From the NCBI RefSeq assembly GCF_027568515.1, contig NZ_JANKZF010000001.1, forward strand, positions 310,001 to 374,000: a stretch of DNA of 64,000 nucleotides. Reading direction: 5' to 3'. Below, one piece after another: positions 17,389 to 28,044 of the stretch (positions are counted from its first letter, which is position 1; the number at the start of each line of letters is the position of its first letter). The notes under the pieces were generated by a model. That model was not told where the DNA came from. It did no database searches and saw only the letters and a list, made by a program, of their open reading frames with translations. This DNA comes from Arthrobacter sp. HY1533 (lineage in GTDB: Bacteria; Actinomycetota; Actinomycetes; Actinomycetales; Micrococcaceae). The position numbers were made by a program, and so were the translations under genes.

Positions 17389-18144
17389 CTACGCCAGCGC
17401 CTCGAGCGATTCAGGGATGATCTGCCCGCCGTCGACGATCAGCGTCTGGCCGGTGATGTACCGGGCTTCCCGGGTGGCCAGGAAGCAGGCGGCGTGGCCA
17501 ATGTCGCTCGGCTCGCCCAGGCTGTTCATGGGCACGCTGGCTGCCATGGTGCGCAGGTATTCCTCGCCCTGCGCCCGGAGCCCGTCGGTGAGAACGTTTC
17601 CGGGCAGGACGGCGTTGATCGTCACGCCGTCGCGCGCACATTCCAGCGCGGCGCTTCGCATGAATCCCTGCTGGCCGGCTTTGCTTGCGCCGTAGTGGGC
17701 CCAGCCGGGGAAACCTGTGATGGACCCGGTGATTGAGGAGGTGATGACAATCCGCCCGTACTGCTGCTCCCGCATGGGGCGAAGTGCGGCCTGGACCATG
17801 AAGAAGGTGCCCTTGAGGTTGACATCCATCATCCTGTCCCATTGCGCTTCGGTCATGTCATCGATCGTTGCCTGCGGGAAAATTCCGGTGTTGGAACACA
17901 GCACGTCGATGCGGCCGAAGCGTTCCAGGACCCTGGCCACCATGTCCGCGCAGGCCTCCTTGGAGGTGACGTCGACCTCTTCGAACACGGCGCCCAGTTC
18001 CCCGGCCGTGGCCTTGCCCCGCGCGACGTCGATGTCAGCGATGACCACCTGGGCGCCGGCCCCCAGCAGGGCCTCGGCGATCCCCCGGCCGATCCCTGCC
18101 GCGGCCCCCGTGACAACTGCGACCTGGCCAAGAAGTGAAAACAT
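17389..18144 (-). CDS. SDR-family oxidoreductase (FabG-like)
   Basis: This 251-residue classical short-chain dehydrogenase has VVTGAAAGIGRG for the cofactor. An acidic residue ends the second strand (VIADIDVA), which favours NAD(H). The SNTG segment, the catalytic Ser in ITSSITGS and YGASK are also present. DVLCSNTGIF replaces the usual NNAG. The substrate is unknown; 3-hydroxyacids or polyols are common for this group. The gene precedes the D-lactate-dehydrogenase-like gene by 121 bp on the same strand, so the two may share a hydroxyacid or sugar-acid pathway. Confidence 0.83.
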   Translation of the reverse strand: MFSLLGQVAVVTGAAAGIGRGIAEALLGAGAQVVIADIDVARGKATAGELGAVFEEVDVTSKEACADMVARVLERFGRIDVLCSNTGIFPQATIDDMTEAQWDRMMDVNLKGTFFMVQAALRPMREQQYGRIVITSSITGSITGFPGWAHYGASKAGQQGFMRSAALECARDGVTINAVLPGNVLTDGLRAQGEEYLRTMAASVPMNSLGEPSDIGHAACFLATREARYITGQTLIVDGGQIIPESLEALA

Positions 18145-18246
18145 GGTGGACTCCCGTCATTTGACTGCGCCGTTTGCCGGCAATATCAGCCACCAACGTA
18201 TCGCCCAACTCAGTAATCGAGAACGGCCATTATTGGTTTGTGAGAA

Positions 18247-20631
<2,385 letters not shown>

Positions 20632-20776
20632 TGTCAGTGCTCCTTGCAGTCAAATCGCGGCTAGTAGACACCACGTCACTACATCGTCTCAGGGCGCCGG
20701 CGTGTAGACCATGGGTTCTCTCACATTCCGGGACCACCGCACCGTCTGGAATATCGGGGACCGGCAGTGCGCATGC

Positions 20777-21592
20777 CTAGTGCCGCAAACCCATCCGTTG
20801 CAGAATCACCGCTGAAATCTCCTCGACGGACATGCTGGCGGAATTCAGGTAAGGGATGTCGTGTGTGTCGTAAAGCCGTTCCGCGCTGCGCAGTTCGATG
20901 CCGCACTGCCGCAGCGAGGCATAGTCGGAGCCCGGGCGGCGCTCGGTCCGCACCTGGCTCAAACGCATGGGGTTGGACGTGAGGCCGAAGCATTTGGCCG
21001 CATACGGGCGTATGGGCGCCGGCAACGTGTCGCCCGGAAAGTCCTCGTCCACGAGCGGGAAATTGGCTGCGTAGACACCATGCTGAAGTGCCAGGTACAT
21101 GGTGGTGGGTGTCTTTCCGCACCGCGATGGCGCAATGAGTATCACCTCCGCCTTTTCCATCGCGCGCAGGCTTTGGCCGTCGTCGTGCTCCATTGCGTAC
21201 TCAACCGCAAGCATCCGCGACTGGTACCTCAACGTGTTCCCCAGGCCATGGGCCTGCCCGGGCTGGTGGCTGGCCTTGGTGTCAAGCGCTTCCTCCAACA
21301 GCTGCACGTGCGCGCCGATTAAGTCCACCAGCACGCCGTTGCACTTGGCCAACTCGTTGCGGATCTCCTCATTGACGGCAGTGGAAAACACCAGCGGCCG
21401 TTCCTGGCCCATCGCCACCTGGTCAATCTCACGGACGATCGACTGGGCCTTGGCGATGGTGGATATGAACGGCACAGTGGTCCGGTAAAACCGCTGCTGG
21501 GGAAATTGGGTCAGCAAGGTGCTGCCCAGGGTTTCCGCGGTGATGCCCGTCCCGTCGGACAGAAAGTACACGTGGCGAAGTGAATCTTGCAT
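20777..21592 (-). CDS. ppsR: Pyruvate, water dikinase regulatory protein (PSRP/DUF299)
   Basis: This bifunctional kinase/pyrophosphorylase controls PEP synthase by phosphorylating or dephosphorylating it. The 271-residue protein begins with VYFLSDGTGITAETLGSTLL, which is diagnostic. It carries the ADP-binding P-loop-like motif LIAPSRCGKTPTTMYLA. SMSVEEISAVIL is the conserved C-terminal segment. The ATG at 21592 has GAGGAG upstream and matches the family start; the frame open to 21685 is ignored. It lies 145 bp upstream of ppsA in the same direction. Confidence 0.93.
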   Translation of the reverse strand: MQDSLRHVYFLSDGTGITAETLGSTLLTQFPQQRFYRTTVPFISTIAKAQSIVREIDQVAMGQERPLVFSTAVNEEIRNELAKCNGVLVDLIGAHVQLLEEALDTKASHQPGQAHGLGNTLRYQSRMLAVEYAMEHDDGQSLRAMEKAEVILIAPSRCGKTPTTMYLALQHGVYAANFPLVDEDFPGDTLPAPIRPYAAKCFGLTSNPMRLSQVRTERRPGSDYASLRQCGIELRSAERLYDTHDIPYLNSASMSVEEISAVILQRMGLRH

Positions 21593-21768
21593 GGTTGCGC
21601 TCCTCGGCGAAAACTTGTGGTCACATCCTAGCGTCCAGGGGACGCGGACAGGCTGCCGATGCGCAACACCCGAGTCAACCGACACCCCTAGGCGGCATCA
21701 GCTCGGGCAGGTCCTGTGGCAGAATGCGGGCATGCGAGAATTGGCCGGCCCTGAGGAGGAACCAGTAA

Positions 21769-22116
21769 TTGGGTTCCATCCGAACGATGAGTGATCGACG
21801 TCCCTTTCGTCCCAAGAATGCAGTGTTCTTGCTGTGCTTGATCGGGCCCCTTGCATTGGGTGTCGTCCTCAATGCACTCCTGCGTCCGGGGCTTGCACGC
21901 GTGCTCGGTGGCCAGCGACATTCCACCGGAAACAGTGCTAGTTCCCGGGATGTCGCCTGGACCTTAAGCCCAGCAACCGTTACCGAACATCCAGTTCTCA
22001 CCGCAGTCCTGGGCCCCACCGACGGACAAGTAGCCATGTGTGCCCTCGCGCTCACCGCGATACTTCTCATGGCGCGGTGGCTGGTGGTTCGCAGACGGGC
22101 AAAGCGGACTCCCTAG
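21769..22116 (+). CDS. Small membrane protein of unknown function
   Basis: I do not recognise this 115-residue protein. It has a basic N-terminus (MSDRRPFRPK at residues 7-16) and a hydrophobic helix (about 20-38). A polar central part follows, then a second hydrophobic helix (about 88-103) ending in WLVVRRRAKRTP. Positively charged ends place both termini in the cytoplasm. A TTG at 21769 lies 9 bp behind a perfect AGGAGG (21754-21759). An ATG six codons later is the alternative. It lies divergent from ppsR and just before the first tRNA-derived repeat. Confidence 0.5.
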   Translation: MGSIRTMSDRRPFRPKNAVFLLCLIGPLALGVVLNALLRPGLARVLGGQRHSTGNSASSRDVAWTLSPATVTEHPVLTAVLGPTDGQVAMCALALTAILLMARWLVVRRRAKRTP

Positions 22117-22189
22117 GACAGTAGGAACTGCGTCCCCCGGTTGCTCCACTGCGATCCGCCAGGGGCCAAGCCGGAGTCGGAGTACCTGG

Positions 22190-22325
22190 GACGCGGCACA
22201 GCCCAACCCGCAGAGGAACAGCCGGGTTTCGACAAGCTCGACCAACGCGGCCGCAACAGCAGAATGACCCCCGGTTTCCCGGAGGTCATTCTGCTGGCAA
22301 ATGTGCCCGCGGTGGGACTCCAACC
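22190..22325. repeat. Partial tRNA-Leu 3'-end repeat, copy A
   Basis: This stretch repeats the region downstream of the intact tRNA-Leu at 50.7 kb. It holds the tcgacaagctcgaccaacg motif, a terminator hairpin (22261-22291), and a 22-base remnant of the tRNA T-arm and acceptor 3' strand (22304-22325, minus sense, 20 of 22 identical). It has the same orientation as copies B and C. It may mark the outer end of DNA inserted at the tRNA. Confidence 0.75.
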
Positions 22326-22447
22326 AACTTTCATCTCGTGCAACTAAGGGCAGTCCCGACATCCTGCGGCGGTACGCATGCCGAGACGGCCAGCTGAGAG
22401 CCCGCCATGCGCGGGAATCTTGCTGAGATCGATCAGCGAGTCTCTGG

Positions 22448-22621
22448 TTATGCTCCGGTCGCGCTTACGGTGAATAGGTTGGGTCCGCTGCGAGTAACCG
22501 TCACTCTGTCTCTCGGCGTGTTGGACTTGATGGAAACATGGGCAATCGCCGTTTCCAATGTGTGGTCAATCGTGGAGCTGTCCCAGATCTTCAGGGTCAG
22601 GGAATTGGATTCAAAGTTCAT
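22448..22621 (-). CDS. Hypothetical 57-residue protein
   Basis: This short open frame (begins MNFESNSLTLKIWDS, ends FTVSATGA) has the codon and residue pattern of a small beta-rich protein and no repeats. I do not recognise it. The ATG at 22621 has only a weak AAAGAAAG upstream, and AGGAGG lies about 30 bp away. It may be the remainder of a larger gene. It lies between repeat copy A and a decayed LysR gene. Confidence 0.35.
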   Translation of the reverse strand: MNFESNSLTLKIWDSSTIDHTLETAIAHVSIKSNTPRDRVTVTRSGPNLFTVSATGA

Positions 22622-22779
22622 GCGCCATTGCTTTCTTTGATTGTTTTCTGGCTACCTCCTCATTGAGGCAACCGTCCCAGCCTATGCGAGCACGCGCCAC
22701 TATCAGGGTGCCGTGTGACTGAGAACACGGCCCGCGGAGGCGTTGATACTTAACGAAGTGATCTCAGATGAGGACGTGA

Positions 22780-23028
22780 CAGAGGCGGGCCCCGCTGGCT
22801 TTTGCACTGCCGAGCACCCACCCACTTGCCCATGCCAGCCGGCTGAAAATTGCCCAACTCGCCGAAGACAGTTTCATCTCGGTCGTTCCGTTCGGGGAGG
22901 GGCTCCGCGTTCTGATCCGTCATCCTGAATGCCACAGGGTGGCGAGGAATCAATTCCGGAGGGTGGATGTTGTTCCACGGACAGCGCAGGCGATGTCTAC
23001 GATGAGTCCATCGGCATTCACCGGCTAA
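22780..23028 (+). pseudogene. Remnant of a LysR-family regulator (C-terminal part)
   Basis: The open frame encodes PLAFALPSTHPLAHASRLKI, then QLAEDSFISVVPFGEGLRVL. These match the end of a LysR substrate-binding domain, where ALPxxHPLA and the D-L-A-x-x-x-F-I pattern are conserved. A TGA stop precedes it at 22777-22779 and no helix-turn-helix region remains. The frame ends normally at 23028, 26 bp before the flavin oxidoreductase gene. It is interpreted as a truncated former regulator of that gene. Confidence 0.65.
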
Positions 23029-23054
23029 AGAAGCATTCATTCCCTAGGAGCCAC

Positions 23055-24134
23055 ATGACGAATCTTTCCGACCCGATGGTGCTGCGTCATGGGCGTCCTC
23101 TGCCCAATCGCCTGATCCTCGCTCCCATGACCAACCAGCAGAGCCATGCAAACGGGACGCTGTCAGCTGACGAGCTCTCCTGGCTGGTCGCCCGCGCCGA
23201 AGGAGGATTCGGCCTCTTGCAGACCGCGGCCGCCTACGTGCATCCAGCCGGACAGGTCTGGCCCGGCCAGCTCGGCATCTCCTCCGACGAGCATCTGCCC
23301 GGTCTGGAACGCCTTGCCGCAGCCATCTCCGCAACTGGCGCACGGTCCTCGGTGCAGCTACACCACGGAGGTGTGCGTGCGGAAAAGGCGCTGTCCGGAC
23401 ACGCGGTGGTGGGTCCCTGGAATGATGCCCAGACCGGAGTGCGAGGCATGACGACCGGTGAGGTGCAGCAAGTAGTCGAGGACTTCGCGGCAGCCGCCGC
23501 GCGCGCCGAGAAAGCCGGCGTGGACGGCATCGAAGTGCACGGGGGCCACGGCTATCTGGTCGGCCAGTTCCTCGACGCCTCGAACAATCTCCGACAAGAC
23601 GGGTACGGGACTGATCCCACCGGGCGAGCCCGGTTCGTGAAAGAGGTTGTCCATTCGATCCGGGAACGCACCGGCCCGGACTTTCACATCGGCCTCCGAC
23701 TGTCCGTCGAACGCTACGGCCTGGTCTTGACGGACATGGTCCATCTGGTCAGCGAACTCCTCGCCAGCGGGGACATCGATATTCTCGACCTGTCGTTGTG
23801 GGACGTTGCGAAGCTCCCCGCCAACGCCCCCGAAGGCAGCCGAACACTCCTCGAACACTTCCTTGAGCTGCCACGGAACGGAACAGCCCTCGGTGTCGCA
23901 GGGCACTTGGCCAGCGCCTCGGACGTGCAGCGGGTACTGGACCAGGGGGCCGACCTCGCCTATATCGGCAAGGCCGCGATCGCCGACCATGCCTTCGCTC
24001 GTCGGGCAATTGCCGACCCCGGCTATCGCGCACCGTCCTTCCCCGTGACACGGGACCACCTCCGCTCGGAGAAACTGGGCGAGTCGTTCGTGACGTACTT
24101 CGCGACAAACTGGCCTCAGCTGCTGGAAAACTGA
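23055..24134 (+). CDS. NADH:flavin oxidoreductase, old yellow enzyme family
   Basis: The 359-residue protein is a single FMN-binding TIM barrel. NRLILAPMTNQQSHANG at the start, VQLHHGGVRA, VDGIEVHGGHGYLVGQFLD and LAYIGKAAIADHAFARRA are the phosphate- and flavin-binding segments of the family. These enzymes reduce activated C=C bonds in enones, nitro compounds or degradation intermediates. The ATG at 23055 follows TAGGAG. A decayed LysR gene lies directly upstream. A second family member is encoded at 25000-26079 on the other strand. Confidence 0.88.
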   Translation: MTNLSDPMVLRHGRPLPNRLILAPMTNQQSHANGTLSADELSWLVARAEGGFGLLQTAAAYVHPAGQVWPGQLGISSDEHLPGLERLAAAISATGARSSVQLHHGGVRAEKALSGHAVVGPWNDAQTGVRGMTTGEVQQVVEDFAAAAARAEKAGVDGIEVHGGHGYLVGQFLDASNNLRQDGYGTDPTGRARFVKEVVHSIRERTGPDFHIGLRLSVERYGLVLTDMVHLVSELLASGDIDILDLSLWDVAKLPANAPEGSRTLLEHFLELPRNGTALGVAGHLASASDVQRVLDQGADLAYIGKAAIADHAFARRAIADPGYRAPSFPVTRDHLRSEKLGESFVTYFATNWPQLLEN

Positions 24135-24255
24135 CGCAACGCGACTCCTGACATGGAACCGTCCCGGGAACCTTGCTGGGGTTTTTTGGGCGACTGGGTC
24201 TCCCACTCGCTACGGCGCAGTCCGGACGGAAAGGTGATCCCGGCAGGAACAGCCC

Positions 24256-24969
24256 TTAGCGCTGCAATGCAGCCAGCTGCGGGTAGAACTTTTCGATGGG
24301 TGCGCTGAGTCCGGCCTTGAGCTGGACAGAGGTGTCGTCCGCGAGGATTTCGTACTGCCCCGACTCCACGCCGTCGAGCACTGCATGGACCAGCTCGGCG
24401 GGAGCCTTTTTCGGATCGTTCGAGTGGGCGGCCATGGCCGTGTCAACGTAGGCCACGTGCACCCCAACAACGTGAACGCCGGCCGGTGCCAGCTCCAGGC
24501 GCAACGAGTTGGTTGCCGACCACAGGGCCGCCTTCGTGGCACTGTAAATCCCGGCCACGGCATACCAGCTCAGGGCCGAGTGGATGTCGATGATGACTGC
24601 CCCGGGCTTGCCCGAAAGGATCGGCGCGAAGGCGCGGGCCAGGAAAATCGGGCCAAAGAAGTTCGTTTCCACATTGGCACGAATTTCCGCGTCCGAATGG
24701 CTCAGAATTCCGGGCGTCGGTGTGGACGCTCCGGCATTGTTGATCAAGACCGTCACATCCGGCGCCGCCTCGACCGCTGCCTGAATGGACGCCGAATCGG
24801 TGACGTCCAAAACCAGCGGCACAACGCGCTCGTCTGTCCATGCGCGCGGGGTGCGGGCCGAGGCATAGACCTTGGCCGCGCCCCGGGCCAGGGCCTGGTG
24901 GACAAAATGGGTTCCGATGCCACCGTTGGCGCCGGTGACCAGGACTACTGCTCCCTTGAGTGAGGGCAT
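24256..24969 (-). CDS. SDR-family oxidoreductase
   Basis: This 237-residue short-chain dehydrogenase carries VVLVTGANGGIGTHFVHQAL for the cofactor. An Arg after the second strand (YASARTPRAW) suggests NADP(H). NNAG follows, then SALSWYAVAGIYSATKAAL with the catalytic Ser, Tyr and Lys. It lies 30 bp downstream of the alkene reductase gene on the same strand, so the two are probably cotranscribed. They may reduce the C=C and C=O groups of the same reactive carbonyl compounds. The substrate is unknown. Confidence 0.85.
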   Translation of the reverse strand: MPSLKGAVVLVTGANGGIGTHFVHQALARGAAKVYASARTPRAWTDERVVPLVLDVTDSASIQAAVEAAPDVTVLINNAGASTPTPGILSHSDAEIRANVETNFFGPIFLARAFAPILSGKPGAVIIDIHSALSWYAVAGIYSATKAALWSATNSLRLELAPAGVHVVGVHVAYVDTAMAAHSNDPKKAPAELVHAVLDGVESGQYEILADDTSVQLKAGLSAPIEKFYPQLAALQR

Positions 24970-24999
24970 GGTTTTTCCTTCTTTCTTTCGGGTAAGGGG

Positions 25000-26079
25000 T
25001 TAGTTGGCGTTTGCCAGGACGGGGTAGTCAGTGTATCCGGATTCGCCGCCGCCATAGATGGTTGCGGGATCCAACTCATTCATGGGCGCCTCGGCGCGCA
25101 GCCGCTCGACGACGTCGGGGTTGGCAAGTGCCAAACGGCCCACAGGGGCAATGTCGGCAAAGCCGGCGTCAATGTCAGCGGCGAGCTGCTCCCGGGTTCG
25201 GCCGTAACGGACCACCAGCACCGCCGTAGGCCATGCCTCACGGAAAGACTGCAGCAACTCATCGTCGCCAACGTGGTGCAGATGCAGATAGGCAAGGTTC
25301 AGGCCGGCAAGCTCGCCCACCAGGTGGCGGTATTGTGCCCGCACATCGGCAACGTCACCTTCCTCGAGGCCACCCAGCGGCATGGACGGAGACAGGCGGA
25401 TCCCCACACGGTCCGCACCGATCTCCTCCGCCACGGCACGGGCCACCTCGATGACGAACCGGGATCGGTTCTCGACCGATCCACCGTAAGCGTCACTGCG
25501 GCGGTTCGAGTTTGGGGAAAGGAACTGGTGCAGCAGGTACCCGTTGGCACCATGGATTTCGACGCCGTCGGCACCGGCCGCGATGGCCGATGCGGCGGCA
25601 TGGCGGAATTCGGCAATCACGGCCGCAATGTCCTGGACGCTCAGTTCGCGTGGAACCGGCACCTGCTGCCGCCCGCTCGCGGTTGCAATGTCCACCCCGG
25701 CTGAGATGGCCGACGGCGCCACAGGCTGGCGGCCATGCGGGGTGTTGTCCGGGTGCGAAATCCTGCCGGCGTGCATGAGCTGGATGAACAGTGCCCCGCC
25801 TCCGGCATGGACGGCATCGGAGACTTTCCGCCAGCCTGCAATGTGCTCCGGGGTGTAGATGCCGGGGGTGTTCGCGTAGCCCTGACCGTCGGCCGAGGGC
25901 TGGGCACCTTCGGTGATCAACAGGCCTAGGGTGGCCCGCTGGCCGCAGTACCGTGCGACCAGCTCGCCCGGGGTGCCGTCGGCATTGGCCCGGTTGCGGG
26001 TCATTGGCGCCATGGCGAGTCGGTGTGAAAGTTCCACACGGCCCAGTGAGAAGGGCTGCCAAAGGGAAGTCAAAGTCAT
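25000..26079 (-). CDS. Alkene reductase, old yellow enzyme family
   Basis: This 359-residue FMN-dependent ene-reductase is closer to classical OYE/NemA than the enzyme at 23055. Segments are HRLAMAPMTRNRAN, FIQLMHAGRISHP, DGVEIHGANGYLLHQFLSP and DAYGGSVENRSRF. The substrate-binding His-Gly-Ala-Asn is present. The family reduces quinones, enones and nitro compounds with NADPH. The ATG at 26079 has AAGGAA upstream. A TetR gene is divergent, and an inverted repeat in the shared promoter region suggests control by it. Confidence 0.9.
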   Translation of the reverse strand: MTLTSLWQPFSLGRVELSHRLAMAPMTRNRANADGTPGELVARYCGQRATLGLLITEGAQPSADGQGYANTPGIYTPEHIAGWRKVSDAVHAGGGALFIQLMHAGRISHPDNTPHGRQPVAPSAISAGVDIATASGRQQVPVPRELSVQDIAAVIAEFRHAAASAIAAGADGVEIHGANGYLLHQFLSPNSNRRSDAYGGSVENRSRFVIEVARAVAEEIGADRVGIRLSPSMPLGGLEEGDVADVRAQYRHLVGELAGLNLAYLHLHHVGDDELLQSFREAWPTAVLVVRYGRTREQLAADIDAGFADIAPVGRLALANPDVVERLRAEAPMNELDPATIYGGGESGYTDYPVLANAN

Positions 26080-26203
26080 GGGGAAAATGTTCCTTTTTAG
26101 TAGGTGGGGCACGGCGCCGGTGCTGCGGGCCACGAAGCGAGGAGCTTGTGGACGTCATGGGAGAATGAGTTGACCCACTTACGAGCCCACACAGTGCCGA
26201 CTA

Positions 26204-26219
26204 CACTCATAACTGAGTG
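26204..26219. promoter_or_regulatory. Candidate TetR operator
   Basis: CACTCATAACTGAGTG is a perfect 6-bp inverted repeat with a 4-bp spacer, 30 bp upstream of the TetR start and 125 bp upstream of the divergent alkene reductase gene. Confidence 0.5.
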
Positions 26220-26249
26220 CAATCAGATTTTATTCCCGAAGGGATCGCC

Positions 26250-26852
26250 ATGCCAGAAATTTCCCCGCCGCCGGGACGGCGTGAGCGGAACAAGCAAGCC
26301 AAGCTGGACCGGATCGTGGCAGCTGCCGGCGAGCTCTTTTCCGAATACGGCGTGGATGATGTCACCACGCAGCAGATTGCCGACAAGGCCGACATCGGAG
26401 CCGGCACGCTGTTCCTCTACGCCAAATCCAAGGGTGAGCTCTTGTTGATGGTGCAAAACTCCAGCTACGCCGATTCACTCACACGGGGCATGGCCGCTGC
26501 CCAGGAGATCCCTGAAACTCTCGGGGCCGTCATGGCGATCGTTAGTGAAGTGGTTTATTGCAACCGAAAACAAGTTGACAATGGCCGGACATACCTGCGC
26601 GAGATGGTTTTCGGAGACCCGGAGGAGCCTCACCGCCGCCAGGCGCTGGACCTGGCCCAACAGACCGAGGACGCCATCGCCGTCGTTCTTCAGCGCGATC
26701 AGCACATTGACCCGGGCCATGCCACCACAATCCCCCGCATTGTCTCCGCCATCATGCTGCTGAGCATGGCCAGCGCCGCCAACCTTGCCGCTGGCACCGA
26801 GGAAATCATCTACTCCATTCGCGGCCAGATCGCGGCAATCCTGCCCCGCTGA
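26250..26852 (+). CDS. TetR-family transcriptional regulator
   Basis: The 200-residue protein has a typical N-terminal TetR helix-turn-helix. DRIVAAAGELFSEYGVDDVT is followed by QQIADKADIGAGTLFLYAKS. An all-helical ligand domain with no recognisable signature follows. It is divergent from the alkene reductase/SDR pair and is most likely their repressor, inactivated by electrophilic or quinone-like compounds. The ATG at 26250 is chosen because the earlier ATG at 26217 overlaps the candidate operator. Confidence 0.85.
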   Translation: MPEISPPPGRRERNKQAKLDRIVAAAGELFSEYGVDDVTTQQIADKADIGAGTLFLYAKSKGELLLMVQNSSYADSLTRGMAAAQEIPETLGAVMAIVSEVVYCNRKQVDNGRTYLREMVFGDPEEPHRRQALDLAQQTEDAIAVVLQRDQHIDPGHATTIPRIVSAIMLLSMASAANLAAGTEEIIYSIRGQIAAILPR

Positions 26853-26854
26853 CC

Positions 26855-27331
26855 TCAGATTGAGCTGTCCACCGCCATACGCAGAAACTCCACATCCTGC
26901 TGGCCCACAATGGCGCCATGGGCATCCACCAAGGCTGCATGCACACGCTCATGCCCGTCACGGGTCACCGGGAGCACGCTGGGACCCTTCCCCTGCGGGA
27001 GATGCACCTCCCCCCACTGCTGCATGGCCACCAGCACCACTTTTAGTTCATGGCCAGCCGCTGTCAGCTCGTAGGCATCGCGCGTGCGCTGCCCCGGCTC
27101 CTGGTAAGGCACCTTTTCCAGCACGCCGTGCTCCACAAGCGCGCCGAGCCGTGCGCTGAGAATGTCAGTGGCAATGCCCAAGGAGTCCCTGAACTGGGCG
27201 AAGGTGCGCCGCCCAAGCAGCGATTCGCGCAACAGGAGAAAACTCCAGGAGTCGCTGAGCACCCCCAGGGACCGGGTGATGGCGCACCGGTTGTCCAGGG
27301 CATCGACGAGCATTCGTGACTTGGGGGGCAT
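26855..27331 (-). CDS. HxlR-family transcriptional regulator
   Basis: This 158-residue winged-helix protein matches the HxlR/MarR-like group. The segments CAITRSLGVLSDSWSFLLLR, FAQFRDSLGIATDILSARL and VEHGVLEKVPYQEPG are family hallmarks. HxlR proteins often sense quinones, aldehydes or oxidants through cysteine; here the only Cys is near residue 16, at the position found in many members. The gene is divergent from the thioesterase/MFS unit and probably controls it. Confidence 0.86.
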   Translation of the reverse strand: MPPKSRMLVDALDNRCAITRSLGVLSDSWSFLLLRESLLGRRTFAQFRDSLGIATDILSARLGALVEHGVLEKVPYQEPGQRTRDAYELTAAGHELKVVLVAMQQWGEVHLPQGKGPSVLPVTRDGHERVHAALVDAHGAIVGQQDVEFLRMAVDSSI

Positions 27332-27516
27332 GATCCAATCCTATCCAGACGCTGTGGAGGCAACCCGGCGCCGGCAAAGGCTCCTCCCCCGGCTGGCGGC
27401 ACGTCACACACTACCTGAGTTTCTTTATCCAAGCTAGCATGGGTTCGGCAAGCCCGCCCGGCAATGTTCTGCCCTCTCGGCTGGGCGCCGTGGTCCTGTA
27501 CCAAGCAAGCAAAGGA

Positions 27517-28044
27517 ATGTCCGTGACTGAACCGTCTGAAGTGCCCGTGAACCGTTCGCGCACCATTCACTACCAAAGCCCCGACCCGGCCCAGGCAAAG
27601 CTCTTTGAACGGACGGGTCTCGAACAGTTGCGAGCCCTCATGGACGGCACAATTGCCCCTCCTCCGATCAGCAGCCACGTTGGGCTGGAGTTCGTTTCCG
27701 TGGCAGACGGCGAGGTAGTCATGACCGCACAGCCCGATGAATCGCACTACAACCCGATCGGGTCGATTCATGGAGGCTTCTTTGCCACAGTCCTCGATTC
27801 GGCCTGCGGGTGTGCCGTGCACAGCACGCTGCCGGCAGGAGTAGGCTACACGAGCCTGGAACTCAAGGTTTCCTTCCTGCGGCCCATCACGGCCGAAACG
27901 GGAATTGTCACTGCCCGCGGCTGGGTCACCCGCCGCGGCAGAAACGCCTCCTTCGCCGAGGCAGACATCCGTGACAATGAGGGCCGCGTGCTGGCCACGG
28001 CATCGAGCACCTGCCTGATCATCAATCCGGGCCGCACCCGATGA
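27517..28044 (+). CDS. PaaI-family thioesterase (hotdog fold)
   Basis: The 175-residue protein carries the hotdog signature HYNPIGSIHGGFFATVLDSA. The Gly-rich H-G-G-x-x-A turn and the acidic residue of aryl-CoA thioesterases are present. The later strands SLELKVSFLRPI and NASFAEADIRD complete the fold. It probably hydrolyses an acyl- or aryl-CoA. The ATG at 27517 follows AAAGGA; a longer frame to 27439 is possible. Its stop overlaps the ATG of the MFS gene (ATGA). Confidence 0.82.
   Translation: MSVTEPSEVPVNRSRTIHYQSPDPAQAKLFERTGLEQLRALMDGTIAPPPISSHVGLEFVSVADGEVVMTAQPDESHYNPIGSIHGGFFATVLDSACGCAVHSTLPAGVGYTSLELKVSFLRPITAETGIVTARGWVTRRGRNASFAEADIRDNEGRVLATASSTCLIINPGRTR

Noticed and set aside
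22304-22325. Second tRNA gene at copy A or B
   Set aside because: Only the T-arm and 3' acceptor strand are present, with changes that break the T-stem; no anticodon or D-arm precedes them.
22750-23040. Minus-strand open frame of 96 codons
   Set aside because: It is antisense to the LysR remnant and has a Pro/Arg-rich translation with no family resemblance.
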